Below, piece by piece: positions 51,132 through 59,212 of a stretch of DNA of 64,000 nt. How positions within the stretch are numbered: the stretch's first letter is position 1; the number at the start of each line of letters is the position of its first letter. The notes under the pieces were generated by a model that was not told the DNA's origin, searched no databases, and saw only the letters and a program-made list of their open reading frames with translations. The translations under genes and the position numbers were made by a program. Origin of the DNA: an uncultured Hyphomonas sp. (GTDB lineage: Bacteria > Pseudomonadota > Alphaproteobacteria > Caulobacterales > Hyphomonadaceae); assembly GCF_963675305.1 (NCBI RefSeq), contig NZ_OY776147.1, positions 3,348,001-3,412,000 on the forward strand. Direction: 5' to 3'.

Positions 51132-51252
51132 GCGCGCGTGTTAGCCGGGCGGGGCGCATAGGAAAAGCCATTTCGTGTCACGAGCGTGGTTCTTCCTTGT
51201 GGGAAACCGGGCTAGGCTGGCGCCGCTGCCAGTATCGAACACAGGGTTATTC

Positions 51253-51570
51253 ATGCCGGAAATCATACAGGATGCGAAAACGTTCCGGGCCGGGGAGGCC
51301 TGGGGCGCGCGCGATATCGCCCGCATCGACGGGGCGACCGTGCGCCTCCACTGGACCGACCAGCCCTACAAGTGGCACGTCAATGACGCCGCGGAAGTCT
51401 TCGTTGTCATGCAGGGCGTGGTCGACATGCACTACCGGGAGCATGGCGCGGAAAAGATCGTCCAGCTCGGCGCAGGCGACATGTTCGTCGCCGGGGCAGG
51501 GGACGAGCACGTGGCCCATCCCATCGGAGAAGCCCGCGTGCTGGTGATCGAACGCGAAGGGTCTGTCTGA
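51253..51570 (+). CDS. Cupin-domain protein
   Basis: 105 residues. VRLHWTDQPYKWHVNDAAEV and GAGDMFVAGAGDEHVAHP form the two short cupin motifs with His and Glu ligands for a metal. It is a single-domain cupin of unknown substrate. It is divergent from hisH and precedes an M20 hydrolase gene by 89 bp. Confidence 0.85.
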   Translation: MPEIIQDAKTFRAGEAWGARDIARIDGATVRLHWTDQPYKWHVNDAAEVFVVMQGVVDMHYREHGAEKIVQLGAGDMFVAGAGDEHVAHPIGEARVLVIEREGSV

Positions 51571-51659
51571 CAGCGCGGCGGGCCGGTTTTCCTTGTGCGG
51601 CGGCATGGCCTGTCCCAATGTCCGGGCCAGATTCGGACGATCAGACGGAGTTATGCCCC

Positions 51660-53096
51660 ATGCGCCCCATCCTGCCACTTCTCTCCACCGTACTCCTCGC
51701 CGCCTGCATCACAGGGCCCGCCTGGCCGGACACCCGCGATGCGAAGCTGATCGAACAGGTGGAAGAAAAGGCGGAGCTGTCGAATAGCCTGTCAGACCAG
51801 ATCTGGGAGTGGGCGGAAGTTGGCTATCAGGAGGAAAAATCCTCCGGGCTTCTCCAGCAGACGCTGAAAGTCGAAGGCTTTGACGTGGAGGCGGGCGTTG
51901 CCGGCATCCCGACGGCCTTCGTGGCGGAATATGGCACAGGCGGCCCGGTGATCGCGATCCTCGCCGAGTTCGACGCACTGCCGGGCATCAACCAGACCGC
52001 CAGCCCGGACCGGGAAGAACGGGACGGCATGGGCGCGGGCCATGCCTGCGGGCACAATCTCTTTGCGGCAGGCTCCACCACGGCGGCCATCGCCATCAAG
52101 GACTGGCTGGAAGAGACCGGCACGCCCGGCCGTATCCGGCTTTACGGCACACCGGCGGAAGAGGGCGGCAGCGGCAAGGTCTATATGGTCCGCGCGGGCC
52201 TGTTCGACGATGTCGACATCGCGCTGCACTGGCATGCGGGGGACCGCAACTCGGCGGCTGCGCGCACGACGCTGGCCAACCGCTCGGCCAAGTTTCGTTT
52301 CCACGGCCTCTCGGCTCACGCAGCGGGGGCGCCGGAGAAAGGCCGCTCGGCGCTCGACGGGGTCGAGGCGTTCAACATGATGGCCAACATGATGCGTGAG
52401 CACGTGCCGCAGGAGTCGCGCATCCATTACGTCATCACCTCCGGCGGCGCTGCCCCGAACGTGGTGCCGGACTTTGCTGAAGTCTTCTACTATGTGCGCC
52501 ATCCGTCCGCCGACGGCGTCGAGGCGATCTGGACGCGCCTGGAAGATGCCGCCCGCGGCGCGGCCCTCGGCACGGGCACGACGGTCGACTGGGAAATCAT
52601 CCACGGCAACAATCCGCTGCTGGTGAACGAAACGCTGGCGAAAATGATGGACGCAAAGCTGCGCGAAGTTGGCGGGGTTACGTATGATGACGAGGAGAAA
52701 GCCTTCGCCGAGGCGATCTATGCCACGCTGACCACGCCGAGCCTGCCGATCGGCTCGGAAGCGGAGATCCAGCCTTATGAAGTGACGCTCGGTTACGGTT
52801 CCACCGATGTGGGCGATGTCTCTTATGCCGTGCCGACCGTTGGCCTGAACACGGCGACCTGGGTGCCGGGCACGCCGGCCCATTCCTGGCAGGCGGTTGC
52901 TGCGTCCGGCACATCCATCGGCCACAAGGGCACGAAGGTGGCGTCCAAGACGCTGACGCTGGCGGCAATCGAACTGTTCACGAACCCGGATCTGCGCGAG
53001 GCAGCCCGCGAGGAGTTCGATGATAAGCGCGGGCCGGATTATCAGTACCGCTCGCTTCTCGGCGACCGCGACCCGCCGCTCGATTACCGGAAATAG
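51660..53096 (+). CDS. M20-family amidohydrolase lipoprotein (AbgB-like)
   Basis: 478 residues. The signal peptide ends LLAACI, a lipobox, so it is likely membrane-attached in the periplasm. GAGHACGHNLFAAG carries metal ligands, and GTPAEEGGSGK the catalytic Glu pair. The lid/dimerisation domain includes FRFHGLSAHAAGAPEKGRSA. Resembles AbgB/p-aminobenzoyl-glutamate hydrolase-type amidohydrolases; the substrate is unknown. GGAG precedes the ATG at 51660. Confidence 0.88.
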   Translation: MRPILPLLSTVLLAACITGPAWPDTRDAKLIEQVEEKAELSNSLSDQIWEWAEVGYQEEKSSGLLQQTLKVEGFDVEAGVAGIPTAFVAEYGTGGPVIAILAEFDALPGINQTASPDREERDGMGAGHACGHNLFAAGSTTAAIAIKDWLEETGTPGRIRLYGTPAEEGGSGKVYMVRAGLFDDVDIALHWHAGDRNSAAARTTLANRSAKFRFHGLSAHAAGAPEKGRSALDGVEAFNMMANMMREHVPQESRIHYVITSGGAAPNVVPDFAEVFYYVRHPSADGVEAIWTRLEDAARGAALGTGTTVDWEIIHGNNPLLVNETLAKMMDAKLREVGGVTYDDEEKAFAEAIYATLTTPSLPIGSEAEIQPYEVTLGYGSTDVGDVSYAVPTVGLNTATWVPGTPAHSWQAVAASGTSIGHKGTKVASKTLTLAAIELFTNPDLREAAREEFDDKRGPDYQYRSLLGDRDPPLDYRK

Positions 53097-53141
53097 GGTC
53101 TGATGGCCGGGCGCTGGCTTGGGCGGATTTGGGCCGCCGGG

Positions 53142-53438
53142 TCAGCTGCCCGTCATGCCTTCGTTTTCTGCCCGGTCCAGCGGCTGCTGGTCGCGCGCCT
53201 GCGCGGCGGCCAGGTCGGCGGGGTCAATGATTACGAACCGGGTCTGCGTCCGCCCGCGGTGTTTGGTGTGGACGATCATCGTGGTGCACACCCGCCGGAA
53301 GGCGAGAAAGGACGGGCTGTCCAGAGGTTCTTCTTCCGTCTCGATCGTATAATTGCCCGCAGGCCATTCGTCTTCGAGACTTTCGAGATAGAACGGGCTT
53401 CGGAACGTTACCAGCTGTTTTGAAATGCGATTCGTCAT
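53142..53438 (-). CDS. Conserved hypothetical small protein
   Basis: 98 residues, no signal peptide. TFRSPFYLESLEDEWPAGNY and TIETEEEPLDSPSFLAFRRV followed by MIVHTKHRG suggest a small beta-rich protein, then a helix ADLAAAQARDQQ. The pattern PAGxYxxETxEE recurs in proteobacterial proteins of unknown function. AAAGGAACCACA before the ATG supports the start at 53438. Confidence 0.65.
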   Translation of the reverse strand: MTNRISKQLVTFRSPFYLESLEDEWPAGNYTIETEEEPLDSPSFLAFRRVCTTMIVHTKHRGRTQTRFVIIDPADLAAAQARDQQPLDRAENEGMTGS

Positions 53439-53580
53439 TGTGGTTCCTTTGCGGTCTCCATCTCTCACCCCTCATGGACGCCGGACTGATGCGGGAAAGC
53501 CGCATCCGGAGGATTGATCCGGACGCGGCTCCCAAGGGGCGGTCAGGCGTAGGGGGGTGCCCGGCCGCTTTCGGGAACAC

Positions 53581-53724
53581 CTATCTCTTCAGCGGGATTT
53601 CCTTGTCCTGCTTGCCTTGCTGGCGCGCTTGTTCCGCGCGCTTTTCCTGCAGCGTTTGCGGCACAGGCGGCTGCGAAGGTTTTCCAGGCTTGCCCTGCTT
53701 CTTGTTGTCGTTCTGAGAGGACAT
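53581..53724 (-). CDS. Possible small hydrophilic protein
   Basis: 47 residues, Lys/Gln/Pro-rich, with SQPPVPQTLQEKRAEQARQQ. Similar small Gln/Lys proteins are annotated in many alphaproteobacteria, but no strong ribosome site is visible. An in-frame upstream Met at 53763 gives 60 residues. Could be a chance frame. Confidence 0.35.
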   Translation of the reverse strand: MSSQNDNKKQGKPGKPSQPPVPQTLQEKRAEQARQQGKQDKEIPLKR

Positions 53725-53982
53725 CGGATCGGCTTTCATCTGTGCGAAAAAAATATTCCGCAAAGTATATATGGGGATGAAATCGATATTTACATCAGCA
53801 CCAAAATAAAAGCCGAAATCAAAATTTCCTGAAGTTTCAAGTCATGAAGTATAGATTAAATATTCAAAGCATGCCGGTGAAACAAATCCGTGTTTCAGCC
53901 AAATGCAGAATCAGGAATGACTTCAGGCACAAGTATTCCTGCCTGTCGTGCAGGCATAGGCATGACCTGAAGGTAGAAGGGG
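53725..53982. other. AT-rich intergenic stretch before hisB 3' end
   Basis: 258 bp with no supported gene. The part 53745-53930 is clearly AT-rich for this genome. A weak hairpin TGCCTG/CAGGCA lies at 53940-53956, downstream of hisB reading on the minus strand, and could serve as its terminator. Confidence 0.5.
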
Positions 53983-54579
53983 CTAAAGGCTGCCCTTGGT
54001 ACTGGCCGCTTGCCCGCCGAGGCGCGGGTCGACTTCAACAGCGGCGCGCAGGGCGCGGGCCGTGGCCTTGAAGCAGCTTTCGGCAATGTGGTGGCAGTTT
54101 TCGCCGTAGAGATTCTCCACGTGCAGGCACATGCCGCCATTTCCGGCCAGGGCGTGGAAGAACTCCTTGAAGAGCTCTGTGTCCATTTCGCCGATCTTGT
54201 CGCGCGTGAACTGTACTTTCCACACCAGGTAGGGGCGTTTGCACAGGTCGAGGCTCGCCCGGCTCAGCGTTTCGTCCATCGGGATATAGGCCGTGCCGAA
54301 ACGGGTGATGCCGGCAAAATCGCCCAGCGCCTTCAGGATGGCCTGGCCGATCACGATGCCCGTATCCTCGACACTGTGGTGCATGTCGATGTGCAGGTCG
54401 CCGTCGCAGCGCACGGTCAGGTCGATGGCCGAATGCTTGGAGAAACTCTCCAGCATATGGTCGAAAAAGCCGATGCCGGTCTGGATGTCGGATTTTCCTG
54501 TGCCGTCGAGGTCGAGGGTGACGGAAATATCCGTTTCCTTGGTCTTGCGGCTGACGGTGGCGGTGCGGTTCTGGGTCAT
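53983..54579 (-). CDS. hisB: Imidazoleglycerol-phosphate dehydratase
   Basis: 198 residues, monofunctional (no HisB-N phosphatase domain). IGFFDHMLESFSKHS, DMHHSVEDTGIVIGQAI and NCHHIAESCFKATARA hold the HHxxE manganese sites. It dehydrates IGP to imidazole acetol phosphate. ATG 54579 is chosen over an upstream Met. It is separated from hisH by about 2.9 kb containing plus-strand genes. Confidence 0.95.
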   Translation of the reverse strand: MTQNRTATVSRKTKETDISVTLDLDGTGKSDIQTGIGFFDHMLESFSKHSAIDLTVRCDGDLHIDMHHSVEDTGIVIGQAILKALGDFAGITRFGTAYIPMDETLSRASLDLCKRPYLVWKVQFTRDKIGEMDTELFKEFFHALAGNGGMCLHVENLYGENCHHIAESCFKATARALRAAVEVDPRLGGQAASTKGSL

Positions 54580-54702
54580 GAGGGCCGATATAGTGTGTAG
54601 ATCGCACAACAGCTAGCGCATCTTGTTCACTGATTTCTAAACATATTGCAGGAATGTGCGCTCGGGAAAGCACGCCCTCCGGTGTGTTGAGGCGAGGTAA
54701 TT

Positions 54703-56451
54703 TTGCGCAAACTGTCGCAGATACGCCGGTTTTTCGGCTCTATGACGCTGCCGGCATTCGCCGCTTTTGTCGGCGCGATAGCGGCTGTTCTGGTCTTTGG
54801 CGCAGTGACTGTCCTCGAACAGACCTATCGTGTGGTGTTCGGCGGACACGCCTGGAACGATATGGCGTCCCCTCCCGAAGTCGTCCTGGGACTTCTGCTG
54901 ATCTCCATTACGTGCGGGGCAGGGGCGTCCTTCCTGCTCGCCCGGTCTTTCCAGCAGGTTCTGCAGAGATTTCTCGCCTATCTGGACGATACGACGTCGA
55001 TGCGGCCGCGCGGCGTGGAATCGGTCATGTTCAAGGAACTGCGCCGCCTGCGCGTTGCGGTGACCCGCCGGGTCAGCCATCTGCGCCGCGAGAATGAGCG
55101 CCTTGAACGGATCGCCTATGTCGACCAGCAGACCGGCCTGCCGAACACGATCGCGCTGGAAGCCTATATCGAGCGCAAACTGCCTTATGCCTCGTTCGAC
55201 GCGCCGGCGGCCTTCTTCCTGCTCGACCTCGACCAGTTCGGCCGGGCCGCCGAACGCCTCGGCAGCCTCGCGACTAATTCGCTGCTGAATTCGGTCGGTG
55301 AGCGCCTGACCGGTTGTCTCTCCCATCTCGACGCCCCGGTGGCGGCCAGCCTCGACGGCTCGATGATCGCGGCCCTGCACAATGATCAGTTTGCGATCTT
55401 TCTGCCGAACGCCATCACCCGCGAAAGCGTGTCGAACATTGCGCGGGCCATCCGCGTTGCCTTTGCCCAGCCTTTCGAGATCAATGGCCAGTCGATCAGC
55501 GTCGGCATGTCGGGCGGCATCGTCATCGCGCCGGAAGATGCCGACACGGCACAGAAACTGTTCCGCCATGCAGATCTCGCGCTTCAGCAGGTGCGTCAGG
55601 AATCTGCCTCCGGCTTCCGCTATTTCTCGCCGCGGCTCAACCGCGTGGCCCGTGGCAAATACATGCTGGAAGCCGAATTGCGCGAAGCCGTCGCCGCGCG
55701 CGAATTCAAGGCCGTGTTCCAGCCGAAGGTCGACTTTGCCAGCGGCAAGATCGTCGGCTGCGAAGCGCTCGCCCGCTGGCAGCGCGCGAACGGCAAGATC
55801 ATTTCCCCGGCGGCCTTTATTCCGCTGGCGGAGGAAACCGGCCTCGTCAACCAGATCGGCGAACAGATCCTCGAATCAGCCTGCGAATGCGCCGTGGTCT
55901 GGATGAAGGAAGGCTTTGACGTCTCTGTTGCCGTCAACGTGTCGCCGCGCCAGTTCATGACAGTCGACCTGACAAACCTGGTCCTCGAAGTGCTGAAGCG
56001 GACGGGCCTGCCGCCGGGCCGCCTGGAACTGGAGATCACGGAAAGCATGGCCGTGTCCGATCCGACCAAGGTTGACCGGGTGATGCGTCCGCTGCGGGCT
56101 TTGGGCGTGAAGCTGGCTCTCGACGATTTCGGCACGGGGCATTCCAACTTGTCCATGCTGACCCAGCTGCCGTTCGATGTGTTCAAGATCGACCGTCAGT
56201 TTGTGTCTGCTCTGGATGCGGACCGTCAGGCGCCGGCGATTGTCGAGATGATCCTTGCCATGGCGGAAACGCTGGGCCTGAAGACGGTGGCCGAAGGCGT
56301 CGAAACCGACCGCCAGGCAGAGTTCCTGTCGCGGCGCGGCTGTTCCATGGCGCAGGGCTTCCTCTACTCCCCGGGCTTGCCGCAGGAAGGGTTCCTGGAA
56401 CTTCTGCGCGGCTGGGACGCCCGATTGGACACTTCCCGCAAGGCAAGCTAG
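54703..56451 (+). CDS. GGDEF-EAL protein, probable c-di-GMP phosphodiesterase
   Basis: 582 residues. Two membrane helices (about 15-37 and 62-82), a charged coiled-coil-like stretch (88-130), a degenerate GGDEF domain (HNDQF in place of GGDEF) and an EAL domain. EAL residues seen: CEALARW (E-A-L at 357-359), NVSPRQF, LELEITES, LDDFGTGHSNL, FKIDRQFV and VAEGVET, a complete catalytic set. It probably hydrolyses cyclic di-GMP with the GGDEF module as a sensor. A TTG start at 54703 follows GAGG. Confidence 0.9.
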   Translation: MRKLSQIRRFFGSMTLPAFAAFVGAIAAVLVFGAVTVLEQTYRVVFGGHAWNDMASPPEVVLGLLLISITCGAGASFLLARSFQQVLQRFLAYLDDTTSMRPRGVESVMFKELRRLRVAVTRRVSHLRRENERLERIAYVDQQTGLPNTIALEAYIERKLPYASFDAPAAFFLLDLDQFGRAAERLGSLATNSLLNSVGERLTGCLSHLDAPVAASLDGSMIAALHNDQFAIFLPNAITRESVSNIARAIRVAFAQPFEINGQSISVGMSGGIVIAPEDADTAQKLFRHADLALQQVRQESASGFRYFSPRLNRVARGKYMLEAELREAVAAREFKAVFQPKVDFASGKIVGCEALARWQRANGKIISPAAFIPLAEETGLVNQIGEQILESACECAVVWMKEGFDVSVAVNVSPRQFMTVDLTNLVLEVLKRTGLPPGRLELEITESMAVSDPTKVDRVMRPLRALGVKLALDDFGTGHSNLSMLTQLPFDVFKIDRQFVSALDADRQAPAIVEMILAMAETLGLKTVAEGVETDRQAEFLSRRGCSMAQGFLYSPGLPQEGFLELLRGWDARLDTSRKAS

Positions 56452-56966
56452 GGGACGCGGTGATAGACCGTGACCGGATGGTCGCCCAGCGACGACATCG
56501 TCCAGAGCATATAGCCCGCCTTTTCTGCGACCCGGCGTGAGGCAACATTGTCTTCATCAATGATACAGACGCTCTTGCCCGGACGGGTTTCGTCCAGCCA
56601 TGCGTGCATCCGCTTCACGACTTCGCTGCCGATGCCGCGGCCCCATGAAGCGCGCCCGAACGCCCAGCCGGCTTCCGGCCATTCCGACAGGTCCGGAGAC
56701 ATGCCCCGTTTGAAATCGGAGAAGCCGGCCTCGCCGAGCCAGGTGCCGGTCTCGCGGTCCAGCACGGTCCAGTAGCCGAAGCCTTTCACGTCCCACATGC
56801 CGCGTCCGCGCACGGAGGCAAACCACACATCCTGCGGGCTGCGGGTCACCCCGCCGATATAGCGGACCACGTCGGCATCACCCCACATGGCGGCAGCGTG
56901 CGGATAGTCGGCTTCTTCAAACGGGCGCAGAATCAGCCGGTCTGTCGTCAATGTCGGTGGGTTCAC
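56448..56966 (-). CDS. GNAT family N-acetyltransferase (RimJ-like)
   Basis: 172 residues. TTDRLILRPFEEADYPHAAAM is the RimJ/RimL-type opening. WLGEAGFSDFKRG and WAFGRASWGRGIGSEVVKRM carry the acetyl-CoA site. NVASRRVAEKAGY closes it. Starts at GTG 56966 overlapping the stop of the SnoaL-like gene (GTGA). Tail overlaps the convergent EAL gene by 4 nt. Confidence 0.85.
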   Translation of the reverse strand: MNPPTLTTDRLILRPFEEADYPHAAAMWGDADVVRYIGGVTRSPQDVWFASVRGRGMWDVKGFGYWTVLDRETGTWLGEAGFSDFKRGMSPDLSEWPEAGWAFGRASWGRGIGSEVVKRMHAWLDETRPGKSVCIIDEDNVASRRVAEKAGYMLWTMSSLGDHPVTVYHRVP

Positions 56967-57394
56967 GCGCCGGCCTTCATCTTCGCCAGCATGGCACCCA
57001 TGGCCGCATGGACAGTCTGGATGGCTTTCAGGGGGCGGACCATCACCTTGAAATCGACAATCTGGCCGTCGGCGTTCCATTCGATCATGTCGACGCCGTT
57101 CACTTGGATGCCGTCCATGATGCATTCGAATTCCAGCACCGCCTTGTCGCCGCAATCGAAGACGCGGACATAGCGGAAGGTGTCGCCGCCCAGCGTCTCA
57201 CCGGCCGCGGTGAGATAGGCCATCGTGACCGGCTTGCCTTCCTGCGGCGTGTGCACGACCGGGCTGCGGAAGACGACATTGTCGGCCAGCTGGCCGGACA
57301 GGCCTTCCGGTGAGTGGTCGCTTTCCATCCAGTCGAACCAGCGTTGCAGGTTCGGCTCATAGCCGGTCATCGGCACAAGATGCTGCCTAGTCAT
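56963..57394 (-). CDS. SnoaL/NTF2-like protein
   Basis: 143 residues. An N-terminal helix with LQRWFDWMESD, then the cone-shaped beta sheet: FRSPVVHTPQEGKPVTMAYL and AVLEFECIMDGIQVNGVDMI with EWNADGQIVDFKVMVRPLKA. Typical of SnoaL-like enzymes or ligand-binding proteins; function unknown. It is translationally coupled to the downstream acetyltransferase. Met9 (57370) is an alternative start. Confidence 0.85.
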   Translation of the reverse strand: MTRQHLVPMTGYEPNLQRWFDWMESDHSPEGLSGQLADNVVFRSPVVHTPQEGKPVTMAYLTAAGETLGGDTFRYVRVFDCGDKAVLEFECIMDGIQVNGVDMIEWNADGQIVDFKVMVRPLKAIQTVHAAMGAMLAKMKAGA

Positions 57395-57448
57395 AGATGC
57401 AGAACTCCATTCGCAACAGCACGCCCGATACAGGCAGGGCCGTGATCC

Positions 57449-57467
57449 GGTTGTTGAGAGAACAACC
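57449..57467. repeat. Inverted repeat GGTTGTT/AACAACC upstream of the SnoaL-like gene
   Basis: A 7-bp perfect inverted repeat around GAGAG, 55 to 73 nt before the 57394 start. It could be an operator for the SnoaL-acetyltransferase pair. No regulator gene is adjacent. Confidence 0.4.
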
Positions 57468-57498
57468 TAGCACGCAGCGCCCGTAGGGAAAGAGCCGA

Positions 57499-58554
57499 TC
57501 AGGCCCCGTAAGCGGCAGCGAGATCCGGATCTTTCGAGGCGACGAGGTCTGCGAGGTCGGAGATCACCTTGGCCTGCTTCCAGGTCGCATCGTCCTGCAT
57601 CTTGCCGTCGATCATGGCGACGCCGGTGCCGTCCGGCATGGCGGCCAGAATCTTGCGGGCGAACTTCACTTCGTCCGGATCCGGGCTGAAGACTTTCTTG
57701 GCGATGGCGATCTGGTTCGGGTGCAGGCTCCACGTGCCGGAACAGCCGAGCAGGAAGGCATTGCGGAACTGCTGTTCGCAGGCGTCGAGGTCGGCAATGT
57801 CGCCGAAGGGCCCGTAAAAGGCATTGATGCCGGCCATGCGGCAGGCGTCGACCATGCGGGCAATCGTGTAGTGCCACGGGTCCTGCTGGGCACTGGCGCG
57901 GGCGCTGCCGTCTTCCTTCGGATCCTCGATCACGCGGTAGAAGGGGTGACCGCCGCCGACGCGGGTCGTCTTCATCTTGCGGTCGGCGGCAAGATCTGCC
58001 GGGCCGAGGCTGATGCCCTGCATGCGCGGGGAGGCGAGCGCAATCTCTTCAACGAGGGCCATGCCCTGCGCGGTTTCGAGAATGGCGTGGAACAGGATGG
58101 GACGGGTGAGGCCTGCCTTGGCTTCCAGCTGGGCGACATACTGGTCGGCAAAATGGATGTCCCACGGACCTTCGACCTTGGGCAGCATGATCACGTCCAG
58201 CTGGTGGCCGGCATTCAGGACCAGCTGCGAAACATCTTCCTGGAACCAGGGGGAGTTCAGCGGGTTCACCCGGCTCCAGAAGCCGGTGCCCTTGCCCTGC
58301 CAGTCATACATGTTGGCCATCTCGATGGCGCCGGCGCGGGCGGCGTCCTTGGCATCGGCCGGGATGGCGTCTTCAAGGTTTGCCAGGATCACGTCGACGC
58401 CCGGGGCCATGGACGGCACTTTCGCGCGAACTTTATCAAGGTGCGGCGGCACGAAATGGATCATCCGCTCCAGCTTGACGGGCAGGTCCCGCATCGGTTC
58501 CGGCGCGCCGATGGCGAGCGGCTTGAAGAAATTGCGCGGTGTTTTCTGTGACAT
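57499..58554 (-). CDS. CoA-ester lyase (HpcH/HpaI, malyl-CoA lyase-like)
   Basis: 351 residues. The TIM-barrel family has LANLEDAIPADAKDAARAG (metal Asp/Glu), RVNPLNSPWFQED and FHAILETAQGMALVEEIA, plus ISLGPADLAADRKMKTTRVG. Such enzymes cleave malyl-CoA, methylmalyl-CoA or citramalyl-CoA into glyoxylate or pyruvate and acyl-CoA. Which one is not evident. Monocistronic; the downstream region toward the SnoaL-like gene is non-coding. Confidence 0.85.
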   Translation of the reverse strand: MSQKTPRNFFKPLAIGAPEPMRDLPVKLERMIHFVPPHLDKVRAKVPSMAPGVDVILANLEDAIPADAKDAARAGAIEMANMYDWQGKGTGFWSRVNPLNSPWFQEDVSQLVLNAGHQLDVIMLPKVEGPWDIHFADQYVAQLEAKAGLTRPILFHAILETAQGMALVEEIALASPRMQGISLGPADLAADRKMKTTRVGGGHPFYRVIEDPKEDGSARASAQQDPWHYTIARMVDACRMAGINAFYGPFGDIADLDACEQQFRNAFLLGCSGTWSLHPNQIAIAKKVFSPDPDEVKFARKILAAMPDGTGVAMIDGKMQDDATWKQAKVISDLADLVASKDPDLAAAYGA

Positions 58555-58627
58555 GTTCTCTGCCCCTGACTTTTGACGTTACGCCTAGGGCGAATGTTGC
58601 AGCGCGTCAAATCCTCAGATTGCCGCG

Positions 58628-58669
58628 AGACCAACAGAGGGAACGACCCCCGCCCTCAGGCGTTGGTCT
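58628..58669 (+). promoter_or_regulatory. Stem-loop in the 5' region of the Pmp3 gene
   Basis: AGACCAAC (58628-58635) pairs with GTTGGTCT (58662-58669), and inside it GAGGG (58637-58641) pairs with CCCTC (58653-58657). The two helices are separated by small bulges. It ends 31 nt before the start codon. Confidence 0.55.
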
Positions 58670-58700
58670 GGGGTGAAAAGCTGATGAGAAAGGTCAAATC

Positions 58701-58877
58701 ATGTCTATTCTGATGATCCTGCTGACCATCCTGTTCCCGCCTGTGCCTGTGGCACTCAAGGAAGGGATCGGTACGCAGCTATTGATCAACGTGCTTCTTA
58801 CGCTGATCGGCTGGCTTCCGGGCGTTATCCACGCCTTCTGGGTCCAGACGCGCGGGTCGAACGCAATCGAGATTTAA
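58701..58877 (+). CDS. Pmp3/YqaE-family small membrane protein
   Basis: 58 residues, below the usual size cutoff for gene finding. MSILMILLTILFPPVPVALK and the second hydrophobic stretch LINVLLTLIGWLPGVIHAFW match the Pmp3 (UPF0057) pattern, with a Pro-containing first helix and the WLPGVIHAFW second helix. These peptides stabilise membrane potential under salt or stress in yeast and plants; the bacterial role is less clear. A weak AAAGGT ribosome site sits 8 nt upstream. A stem-loop lies in its leader. Confidence 0.85.
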   Translation: MSILMILLTILFPPVPVALKEGIGTQLLINVLLTLIGWLPGVIHAFWVQTRGSNAIEI

Positions 58878-58898
58878 AAGAAGCCGCGTTGCCGGCGC

Positions 58899-59135
58899 TT
58901 AGGCGTCGGCCGTTGTTTCGCCTGACGCCATGCGCTTTTCAGAGCGGATGGCGCGGCGGAAGACCGCAACACCAATTGCGACGACGCCAATGGCCGTCAC
59001 CGCTTCGCCGCCAAGAATGACCGATTTGCCGAAATGCATTTCCGCCAGGATCGACCAGGTGGCCGTGAAGAACACAATGGCTGCGATCTCGGTCAGCAGT
59101 GCGGCCGGAATAATCGCTTTAATCAACGGGCCCAT
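58899..59135 (-). CDS. Small two-helix membrane protein
   Basis: 78 residues with two hydrophobic segments, IPAALLTEIAAIVFFTATWSIL and AVTAIGVVAIGVAVFRRAI, joined by a short polar loop. Unrecognised family. GGAGAGAG precedes the ATG at 59135. It is convergent with the Pmp3 gene, with 21 bp between the stops. Confidence 0.6.
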   Translation of the reverse strand: MGPLIKAIIPAALLTEIAAIVFFTATWSILAEMHFGKSVILGGEAVTAIGVVAIGVAVFRRAIRSEKRMASGETTADA

Positions 59136-59212
59136 GGGCTCTCTCCACATCAGATGCGGCCAATATCGGTCCACAGCGGCCTGATCGCAAGCGCGTTTTG
59201 CTGTTTCGCGGC

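Noticed and set aside
51792..52925. A 377-codon minus-strand frame opposite the M20 hydrolase
   Set aside because: Shadow frame, Arg/Gly-rich, no start signal; the plus-strand M20 motifs are unmistakable.
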